A DNA stretch of 64,000 nt from Atriophallophorus winterbourni (taxonomy: Eukaryota; Platyhelminthes; Trematoda; Plagiorchiida; Microphallidae). The DNA is taken from assembly GCA_013407085.1 (NCBI GenBank), contig JACCGJ010000239.1, forward strand, positions 65,580 to 129,579, given 5' to 3'. Both the position numbers and the translations under genes were made by a program. Positions within the stretch are counted from its first letter, which is position 1. Every line of letters begins with the position of its first letter. The notes under the pieces were generated by a model. That model made no database searches. It saw only the letters and a list, made by a program, of their open reading frames with translations, and was not told where the DNA came from. Below are positions 46,205-56,800 of this stretch, piece by piece.

Positions 46205-47370
46205 TGCATCAAGATTAATCGAATTTAATTTAATTATCTCTACTTGATGATAGAAAACGGCCAGAAACCGGCTGTAGAGTGTAATTGCCGAGGATCTAAG
46301 CAACACATTGCACCGGCCTGTTATAAGCGTCTTAAATGCTTGACCAAGAATAACTCTCTGAATCTGCAGTTGAATATCGTGATATTGTTGAACAGTGGCA
46401 TTCCAGTTTAACTTTGGTTACCACTTTTCAGTGTTACAAGGCTTGCTGAACCTAATCTTGACTGTCTCGACTAGATAATGGCAACCAATCCCAAACCGGT
46501 TGAGGTGTAAGTGCGGGGTTGTGAGCAACACATTACTGTGGTCATCCATCAGCACCTCGAGCGCCTGACCAGGAATCGCTGTTCGAAGATCGTGGTTCGC
46601 TGTACGAACCCTATCAAACAGTCTAACTTAGTTTACCACTGTTCCACCGTTACAGGGCTCACTGAAACTAATCTTAATGTCTCCACTAGATCACGGTAAA
46701 TAGCCAGCAACCGGTAGTGGTATGTAAGTGCGGGGGATATGAGCAACATTGCATTGGTTTATTATAAGAAACACTGTAGTTGAAAATCGGGGTTGGTTAC
46801 ACTTAACCTATTGAACCATGACCTCAAGGTCTTACTTTGTATACAACTTTTCCACTGGCTAAAGGCTTTCTGAACCTGTTCTCAAACAAACACCCAGAAA
46901 CCGATTGTGGTGTGTAAGGGATGGGGATGTGAGCACTACAATATATTGGTCGCTTATAAACGCCTTGAATGCTTGACCAAGAACCACTCTGTGATTCTCT
47001 ATTTGAACATCGTGGTTCTTTGTAAGAACCCTATTTAACAGTGGAATACAAGTATACGTTTTGTTTACCACTATATCACGGTTTCAAGGTTCAATGAACC
47101 TGACCTTACTGTCTCCACCTGACGATGGCAAACAGCCAGAAACCGGTAGTGGTGTGTAAGGGATGGGGATGTGAGCACCCGATTATATTGGTCGTCTATG
47201 AGCGCCTCGGGTGCTTGGCCAGGAATCTATTTGAAAATCGTGGTTCTTTGTAAGAACCCTATTCAACAGTGGCATTCAAGCACTTATCCACTGTTTCAAG
47301 GTCATTAAAACTAATCCTACGATAACCAGCCCGAAACCGGTTGAAGAGTGCTGAGGATATGAGCAAAAAA
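46205..47370 (+). repeat. Decayed tandem hammerhead array, about six units
   Basis: Ribozyme positions at about 46244, 46471, 46681, 46884, 47119 and 47318, spaced about 200-235 bp and much more diverged than the 43.7-kb array. Notable copies: 46238-46279, where stem I is CTCTAC/GTAGAG; and 47115-47152, which is fully intact. The array ends about 350 bp beyond the ARP2 stop codon. Confidence 0.8.
47115..47152 (+). ncRNA. Hammerhead ribozyme motif, complete consensus
   Basis: Stem I CCAC (47115-47118) with GTGG (47149-47152); CTGACGA (47119-47125, fits CUGANGA); stem II TGGC/GCCA, 4 bp with loop AAACA (47126-47138); GAAA (47139-47142); CCGG palindrome and cleavage site TA ending at 47148. No mismatch in any element. 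Confidence 0.85.
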
Positions 47371-47724
47371 GTACAATGATATTCTAGCATTCTAGCCGGA
47401 TTAGCACGACTGCCATATAAAAACGAACACACTGTGTTCATGGACCGTCGATCGATCGTATGAACAGCCGAGTCCATGAAAAAACAGTGCAGCAAAGGTA
47501 CAATCGAGATGCTTTGTCGTGATCAATACCCATATAGCAAAACAAAGTAAAGCAAGCTTGTGTGCACGCGTATCAAAGAAATGGTCAAGATCGGACAAGG
47601 AAGAAAAAAAACGCGTTACACAAAAGTCAAGATAGCGCAAAGTAGTGGTTGCGGATTATTGGAAATCGTGAAGCAGAAAAAAAATAACAAGAAAGTCACA
47701 ACAGAGCTGGGCACGAGACGTGGG

Positions 47725-47892
47725 TTATCGCGGGCCAAGAGAGTCGAGCACTTTGAGGCCTTTCTCTTGGTACGCTTTTTTGGTGAGCCAGTTCGCGGAC
47801 GAGCAATCCTTCATGATGTTGGCCAACACCGAGGCGCCTGAGTAGACCATGTGTTTCCGATGTGGGGGAGCCTCAACGCGAAGTTTGAATTT
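47725..47892 (-). CDS. ACTR2: ARP2 exon 6, C-terminus (residues 342-396)
   Basis: Acceptor TTTCGCAAG (AG at 47894-47893). It encodes [25 protein letters not shown] and [14 protein letters not shown], then TAA (47727-47725). The KFK.R.E.PP.RKHMV block is diagnostic for ARP2. The exon is short, but homology and phase place it. Confidence 0.93.
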   Translation of the reverse strand, partial: KFKLRVEAPPHRKHMVYSGASVLANIMKDCSSANWLTKKAYQEKGLKVLDSLGPR

Positions 47893-50800
47893 CTTGCGAA
47901 AGCGAATGAAAAGTAAAGCGCAATGAGTAACAGAGAAACAGGATGTTCTTTATCGAGGTGTTGTGGACCAGAAGAGAGGGTGATTATCTCTAATGTATAA
48001 GTTATATGATATCGAGGATTTATCGTCGAAAAGTGAACGCTTTAAAACACCACAGTAGTAAGATACAATTGAAAAAACAGTACATCAAATGTACGGCTGG
48101 CGAATGATGTTCGTTTGCATGTGTAAGTTCGATTTCGCTTTAACTACGGGAATTCTATATAAGGATAGCATGCACGGCAAGAGTTGTCACAAGCAGGGAT
48201 GCTACTAGGTCATTACTCTCTTATAAAATGCTCCCGTATGCCGTGAGAGTCAAACAGCATCTGATAACCTGGCATAAACGAATGGCTTCCGCAAACCAGC
48301 TGAAACAGCTTTTAAGACCAGGAAAAGGGGCGAAGGCGGGTACCTGGCGTTTTCCCCGTCAGTTAGTGGGGATGAAAAGTTCTGATTCCACCCCCACCCC
48401 CGCTGCCTTGCGAGTTACCGATCGCAGGAAAGTCTTCCGGAGAAAATCCCGAGGATCAAAGTCACATAAACGGATAGCTTGCAGGTTACACTTGGGTTTA
48501 CAAAGGCTAGAGAGGTGTACTCGAAGAAATTTCAAGTGGTGCTGCCGACAGCACTTATATACTATTCCCAAGAAACCCCATGCAGATGTCTCAAACTAAC
48601 TCTCAGCTATCTGCTAATGCGTTCTCGCGACGCAGCTAGGGTAAAAGTAAGCAAGCCGTTAACATACGTCAGGATTTTTAAATAGTTTGGAATGTAAGGG
48701 CTCAGAGTTATTACCGACAAACGACTTAGGCTGCCGTGATCCAACTGAATCGTTGAGGTATTCAAACGAAAAGTTAAAGTAGACGATTATTTTTGGCATG
48801 GTTGAGAGAAAACTCATAATGATTGTCCTAAAATAAGAAAACACAAGGTCGGTTGACATTGATGCGAAAATATTGGAACAAATTCTCTCCTTAGTCAATG
48901 TTTCACCAGAACACGACAGGGTGGATATTGTGTCGACTACGGAGTTTCCAGTGCACGGATGTGCAATCGTGCAACATTTCTGTGCCGTACGGCTAGCATC
49001 GTGCTAAATTGATTGGCCAACGGTAGTGAGCTGCATGCTGAAACACGCTGGAGTCTCACTACCATTTCTATTTCCCCCTCATATCTGTCTAGACCTGGGC
49101 AACCTGACAGTATCTTAGCCCACGTGCAGTCTCTGACTGTGCGGCACTTTGCCTGGATCAGGCTTGTGCTTTCATACCATACCATACGGAGTTTCCAGTA
49201 TTACGGATCACCAGCACAAATTCCACCGGAATCGCTGCTATCTTATTTCTGTGTCATGTTTGATTCACATCTAGGCTCTTTTGGTAGATAGTTCCGGCTG
49301 GCTGGGAAAAGCTCATTTCACAGATACATTTATGACGATTGTGCTGAGTTCGCAAGCATTGTTGTACCTCAGCGCTGCCTCGCGTTACCAGTTCAACACA
49401 CTTTACTTTTGTGCGACTATCTCCTCCTGGAGGATTGTATGTATGAAAGCACAAGCCTGATCCAGGCAAAGTGCCGCACAGTCAAAGACCGCACGTGGGT
49501 TGAGATACTATCAGGTTGCCCAGGCCTACACAGATATGCCAAAAGAAATAGAAAGAAAATAGAAATGGTAGTGAGACTTCAGCCTGTTTCAGCATGCAGC
49601 TCACTACCGTTGGTCAATCAATTTAGCACGATGTTAGCCGCACAGCACAGAAGTACTGCACGATTGCACATCCTCCTCCTGGAGGATGAGTTGGCTTCAA
49701 TGAAGAGTCTTGGGGATTCGGGTACACAGCAGCGTCCCCAGCACCAGTTCAAGCCAATGAGATCAGTTGGGTACGGAAATGGTATACGATTTCGAGCTAC
49801 ACAGGCCTAGAACCTAACAATGCCATGGATCAAGTTGGTAAAACCCTGACATTCAATCTCGTAAGTCGAATTGGCTAGGGGAAAATAGCCCAACAATGGT
49901 GACAATCTTCACAGCATCTAATGCAACAAACGTATAACGAGCACAGGATGCTCACAATCCAACAAAAATGTCTTGCTTAGGAGACGAACGAAAAAAACAG
50001 TGACCGCCATGTAACACAATGAACATGTCTAGAAACCGGATTCAGTAGAGGTCTTGCGTTAAGCATCTTGTTGTCGAGGAAGGATTGAATGATACTTGAT
50101 GGTGGAAGTCGCGGGGAAGCAAACTTGCTGATCCCAGTGTACCCATTCACCAAACGTGAACAAAATGCTCGTTGAAATGCATTTCCATGACACACACGCA
50201 CATGATCTACATGAGTGCAAACAGCACGAAACTGATCGTGAGGTGCGTGTGATGTAAATGAATGCAAATGAGTTTTGTGTCAGTCGTCATGGGTCCAAAC
50301 CCAGTCTACATGAGTGTTGGCTCATATGATCGAACATTTAGGCAGTACCAACCTTATCTAACATTGGTATACAATCGCAAGTTGTTTACCATTCTTCCAC
50401 TGTTTCAAGCGCATGCGGATCCTGATCCACTGTCTCTACCTGATGAGTATGTTGTTGGCCTCCGTCGGTCGATGTCGACCATGAATGTACATCACATCGC
50501 ATGAATTTCATGACCTGATGAGTATAAACATCCCGAAACCCCGGTCATGGGATGTGTGTGATGGAAATGCATGCAAATGAGCTATTTTCAAGGTCATGGG
50601 TTTTAAACCCAGTCTACATGATTGCGGGCTCATGTGATTGAACAGTTTGGTCGTACCAACCTTATCTAACAAGCGCAACTTGATTACATACATGTTTGTT
50701 TCGAGGTGTGAGCAGCTCACTCCAGTTCGACAGTGCTCACTCTTCTAGATATTTCCTAACTTGCAAGTCCTTGTTTGTTATGATGCATGGCAGTGAAAGC

Positions 50801-53800
50801 CGCAAGGAAGCTGTCATGTTGATGTCACTCAACTCGTTCGTGAAACTTGAGTGTTTGCATGTTCCGTTCCATGTGCAAGCACCTCATACCAGTGTGTTTG
50901 TACTTACTATTCCATAGAATCGGTAGCTGTTTAAGTCACACCCTTCCCCATCCTTTAGGATTTCACTTTTCTACACGGTTGTATGACAAACAAGACTAAT
51001 CAACACACTAGGAAGATGGATATAACAAACTTACAATGTCTGAACATGATTTTGAGCCATATCTCTAACACTGAGTATTCTATACGAAGTCTGATCGCGC
51101 GGATCCTGATCGGAGATAGTTACGTTACATGGTTGTATAACAGTTAAGCATTCGGTACATGCTACCGGTGTTATGGTGTATCTGGCGATAATGATGGAAT
51201 CCTGGCATCCAGAACTCCCTACCTGTCGTGTGGGTCTTGGCAATGACAATGATGATGTATCGAAAAGGGTTGCTGGTTGATGGTTCATGTCATTTCCAAG
51301 ATCGCCTTCACCAAGCCAAGTAACAGAACCGAGGAACATAAAAAAATGTTCATTTGCATTCATTTCCATCACACCGGTTTCGTGCTTCTTGCACTCATCA
51401 GGTAGGGACAGTAAGATCAGGATCCGAATGCACAGTGGTACAGGAACTTCACATTGTTGTTGTTGGCCTGCTTCGGTCGATGTCGACCATGGATGTACAT
51501 CACAATTGCGTGAATGTTTATGTTCTGCAGCTTTTGGAATGACTAAACAGTCCGATTCGGGAGTAACAATCTCTCCCGCAGCGCTGGCAACGAAAGTCAG
51601 ATCTTGGTTGTATTGCACCAGTTGCACGCTGGCGGCGTGATCTGCGTTTGGCAGCCAAGAGCTGTATCTGCTCCTCACCAGCATGCAGACGACACTTTAC
51701 ACAATGCCTCCAATGTGAGCGGTCAAGAGCAAGTTCTTCCCAGCTCGCGGGGTCAATGCCAAGAGCTTTCATATCTCTTTTGCAAACGTCTTTGTACCGC
51801 AAGCGCGGTCTGCCCAATGATCGACTTCTTGGTGACCATGCCATCACACGGCGTAGACAGCTAAAGAATATATCTAGCAGCCTTTATAAAGTTGTCTCAG
51901 CCCGTCTTTTGGGCTGGATACCCCTGCGATCGGATATCACTGTGGTTCGTTTCGCTTTAGTGGCGATGTTGCAGTAAGCATCTTCTTACAGTGTTTGTTA
52001 AGTGCAGTGACGAAGAAAGCTTGTAATGCATGACAGTTAAATCAACAGCGGAGCTGTCCAGCGGTTATCGCTCTACTCCTTCACTCAGCTGGAACTTCAC
52101 ATTACATGTCAAAACGTGGAAGCTTAATGCAACGTCGAATGCAAGTCGGTGATTAGGACGTGATAAAAACATTACAGAGCGGTGAACTCCTGTTGAGTAT
52201 ACACCACACACTTACCGACAATCTGGACGCATCACCCTTCAACACATTCTGCAAGTACAACTGCTTCACTTCTCGTTCCAGTCGACTGGGGAACCCGGGG
52301 AACATGGTACTTCCACCGCTGAGTACTATGTGTTTGTAAAGCGCCATGCGCGTGTCAATGTCAGTGGACTGGATGGTGTCAAACAGCAATTCCGCGACAC
52401 CCGCACTTTCACGGTCAATCAGATGCGGTTGGAACAACACTTCTGGCGCTTCGAATAATTCACCGCTAACTTCAATGACCCGGTCGTCAGGTAGCTAGAA
52501 ATAAATGAATAAAAAACACAAGGCGGTAAAAGATTAACGCATGTTTACGAGAAAACTTAACTTTTTTTTACTTTTGTGCGACTATCTCCTACTGGAGGAT
52601 GAGTTGGCTTCAATGAAGATTCTTGGGAATTTGGGTACAAAGTGGCGTCCCAAGCACCGCTCGGCGTTTGTTTGAGTCAGCTTCTCTAACGTTTTCACAA
52701 CCAAGTGCGACCTGCAAGGCAGCAGGGAGTAGCCAGAAAGAGATGGTGTGCACCAACTAAAAGTCTGCCAGACTATGTTCCAGATTTGTCCTCAGGGTTT
52801 TCTTCTGAAGCCGTTCCCGCAAGGCAGCGGAGGTTTAAAATCAGGGTTTTCCTTCCCCTATATGAAATGCCCTCCCAGGCTAACGAGCTCCATCTGCCCG
52901 ATGTAAACAGGTTTTCAGCCGCCAGTCACTCGCCCTAGCCCCTTCTCCTATTGGTAGAAGCAGTTCCGCCGCGTTCGGGCAGCGGGACTTGGTTGTCAGA
53001 GGCTATTTGAGACGCATGCCATATGGAAGCATTTTATAAACACGGTGGAGCTTATCCCCACTGCCACCCCAGGCTATGACAACCTTTGGAAAATAGATCA
53101 AAGACCAAAAAGAATGGCTTATCGAAAAAGTACGCTGCTCAATAAGGTACCCAAGGTTTTGTAATTCCAGGTCACGTTGCGAAATGCAAAAACGGTTATT
53201 GCGATGAGATTGTAACAAAACACAGGATACGATCGATAAAAAAATCGATATCGCACGGTGTGCGCACACTGTGTGCCAGGCAAGACTGTGGAAGCGTAAC
53301 AATGCACAATCGCACATTGATCTCATATCTCTCTAAATGCTGCGTAACATACTTTCCAAAGTGTTTTTCCGGTTAAACGGATCACATGAAATTGCACTGA
53401 AATTTGCAGTGGAAGGGGGTCGTTTATGATTCCATTTACAAGTTTGTTAAACTGAGCGGATACAAAAGTTTTCGACAGATAAAAAAGCATTGGTGTCAGA
53501 ACATTATGTCACCAACGCGATGGTAAAAATGCTGCTCACACAGAGACAGTAGCCATCATCGTTCAACATGGATTCGCCGAGTTCTACACCTAATGATTAC
53601 CAGTAAACGCTTTGAAAAGCAATATAATTGAAAGAAAGATAAAGAACGCCACACAAAAAATACCAGTTGCACCTACCTTGTACTTTTCCACCAGAACCGT
53701 CGTTTCCAGAGCTAATTTCTGCTCCTCCTCCAAGTCATAGGCGACGTAACACAATTTTTCCTTCATCGCTTGAATCGTTGCAAAATCGGCGGTCTGATTG

Positions 53801-56800
53801 AATGCATAACCTCGCAAGGTCAATAGCTATAGAGATGACGGGGGGGGGAAGATACAAAAATGTTAGAGGAAAAGAAAGGACTCAGACAAACGACGCATCT
53901 ATCAAGTGGTAAAGGCCGACGTAGGCTAAGTATTTATTTTATATTGCAAAATTCTGCATACGATATTGGTGCGTTCAACATAAAACAATGGAGATGTACA
54001 AAGCGAGAAGGGGGGGTACAAAGCAGTTGTCATCATCGTCATCGTGTGACGTAGGCAGATACTACCCGGTTGCCTACACCGTTAGGGGAGATTTGTAGGT
54101 GGGGTCCCACCCCGAGCACTTACCACACAAGGCATGGAGCGAGGAAGAGGTTCGCACTATAGGTGGACCGGTGACCGACGAAGCGGTCATACGCCCTTTT
54201 CAGGAAATTCAGTTAGGAGCCCGATCCGATAAACCGTTGATAGGTTGGTGACTTCAGTTTTGGCCTTGGGCACCATTTACAATGGCCTTAGATAGGCAAG
54301 GGGGGGGGGACAGTGGACTTTTGAGCGGCGAGTCACATCCGCCGCCGTCGTGGTCATAATTGGAATTTTTGTGGCTTTTTATAGGGAGAACGCTTGCCAG
54401 GCGAAAACCCACCACACCCTCAGACAGCAACCGCCGAACCTTTCGCTGACCTCGGAGAATCGAGCCCACCCAGCTGGCACCACGTGGAGGTATTTCGGCA
54501 AGCCAGCGTAGGCTAAGAGCGCATGCGAGCTAAGAAACGGTCAGGTTGTCCAGGCCAATGCAGATGTATGATAGGAAAAACGGCAACGAGACTTCAGGAT
54601 GTTTGCACACATATCTCAGCGCTGGTGACAAAACAAATTTAGCGCGGTTAACTGATGATGCTGACAAATGATGCAGCTCGTGTGCTAGAAGAAAGATGGT
54701 CATGACCTTGCTTTCGAAGGAGTAATAAAACGCGACCGAAATCAGTGTAATGTACCGGTTTTTAGAAAGAATGTTGATAAACAAAAATAAGAAAAACTTC
54801 AATCATCATCATCATCATCCGAGACAGCAGCATGTACCAAATGCTGAACTGCCATACAACCATGGAAAAGTAAAAACATAAAAGATGGGGAAGGGTGGGA
54901 CTTAGATAGATACGGATGCTATAGAAGAGTAAGCACAAACAAACTGGGATGAGGTGCCTACACCTCAAATGGAACATGCACTCAAATAAGTTTCATGAAC
55001 GATTAGAGTGACAACAGCAGGGCAGCTTCCTTGCGGCTTTCTCTGTTATGCATCATAACAAGCGTTTTCGTCACCTCGGCTTGACAGCATACATGTTAAG
55101 CAAAAACACTTCAGACGAAGCTTAGTGCAAGACCGCCACGGAACACGATCTCCGGACTATCCAAGTGCGAAAGTAACCCACGAAGATACATGATCACGGG
55201 TACCCAGCCCGGAAAGCAGGCGGTGCCGACTTCGAAAGGTTACGAGCCAAAGTCTTTAGCTTCTACGCAAATGGACGGAGTTGGCTACCCAAAATTTACG
55301 ACAATCGGGATGTGGCGTGCGAAAAGAAGCCCATTTCTATTTCCCCCCTCATTGTCATGTCTAGGTTGGACAACCTGATAGTATCTTAGTCCACGTGCAG
55401 TCTGTCTGACTGAGCGACACTTTGCCCGTATCAGGCTTGTGCTTTCCTACCATACCATACTTTCGGAAGTCCATGGTCCTTCAGACTTAACACGTGGCCA
55501 AACCAGCGCAGCATACACAGGTTGATCAGCTTATTTATATCAACATTACTACCGAAGAGCATCGTTTCGTTGCCACTGTAACAGCAAACGCCTAAAATGC
55601 TGCACATACATCGGTTATCGAATACTTGGAGACGCTGATTGTGCTCTTTAGGCAAGGTCAAAGTTTTCCACTCGTACAGAAGCACAGCTTGAACTATCGC
55701 TTTGTAGCTTCTATTTTTGGGCATGCAGAAGTCTTTTCTGACGCCAGAGGGGACCTAGGTTGAGAATGCCCTACGATGCTTTAGAAATGCGTCTTTGTGA
55801 GCCCGTCATCAATGATGCAGAATCTAAGTCGCCAGAGCCTGACAGAAGCTGGGAGAAAAGATCGGGTGGCCAGTCCATGACGTGGCGCGTTGGGATGAAG
55901 AAACTCAACGTAGCGCTAGGCTCAGTTGGGCGTGTTCGTTTGCCTGGGTGTGGTCCAAAAGCTCCACCTAATAGTTGGCTGGAAACCTTACGCGATATGG
56001 CTACAAACCGAAGTCAGTGGCGCCAGTGTATTTTATTATGTGTGTCATAATTTTTTATTCGGTATTATTTTACATAAAAAAACAAAAAATCGCATGCAGT
56101 GAAACTACAAAAACAAGCTGCTTTTTTGTGCATTTGCTTTTGCGTATTCCGCTTGCCTGCTTTCCCTGTTCCACGCGCTTGCTTATCTGCTTTTCCTGCT
56201 TCATATTGCTTGGCACTTTGTCTGGCTCCAGACTTGTGCTTCATGATGATGATGATGCAGAATTATTGATACAACTACCGAGATACGTAAAACGATCTAC
56301 AGTTTCAATTGCCTGATGGTCAAGTAACAAAGTGCTGTTTGATAATTCGATGTCCTGCAGCAGAACACTGCACTTAGGGGGTGCGAAACGCATTCCAAAT
56401 TTGGACACAATACTAGCTAGTTTGATCAGTATCGGCTGTGCATCTGTGTACGAGTCGAAGAGCAGAAATATATCATTAGCATAGTCCAAGTCGAGAAGCT
56501 TGTCACACTGTATCATGTGAACTCCTAAAGCTAGGGTTCCTTCGTTGCATAATTCCATAATTGCATCAATTACAAAATTGAACGAAATCTGAGAAATCGG
56601 GCATCCTTGTCGGACGCCACTTGTGGTGTGGAATTTGGGCGACAGTTCGTTGTAAACCTTAACGCATCTGGATGCCTGATCATGAAGTGCATGTGGTATG
56701 TTGACACTTTTGCGGAACGCCTATGCGCAGCAAGGTGTTAAGCAGGACATTGTTATCGACTGAACCAAACGCTTCTTTGAATTCTAGAATGGTGGCTATT

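Noticed and set aside
47560..47841. 93-codon plus-strand frame opposite ARP2 exon 6
   Set aside because: It is the antisense shadow of the terminal ARP2 exon.
48937..49291. Open frames of 82 and 92 codons at 49 kb, and similar ones at 27.3, 49.4 and 56.9 kb
   Set aside because: They are SINE-A sequence read in either direction; the same peptides recur wherever the SINE inserts.
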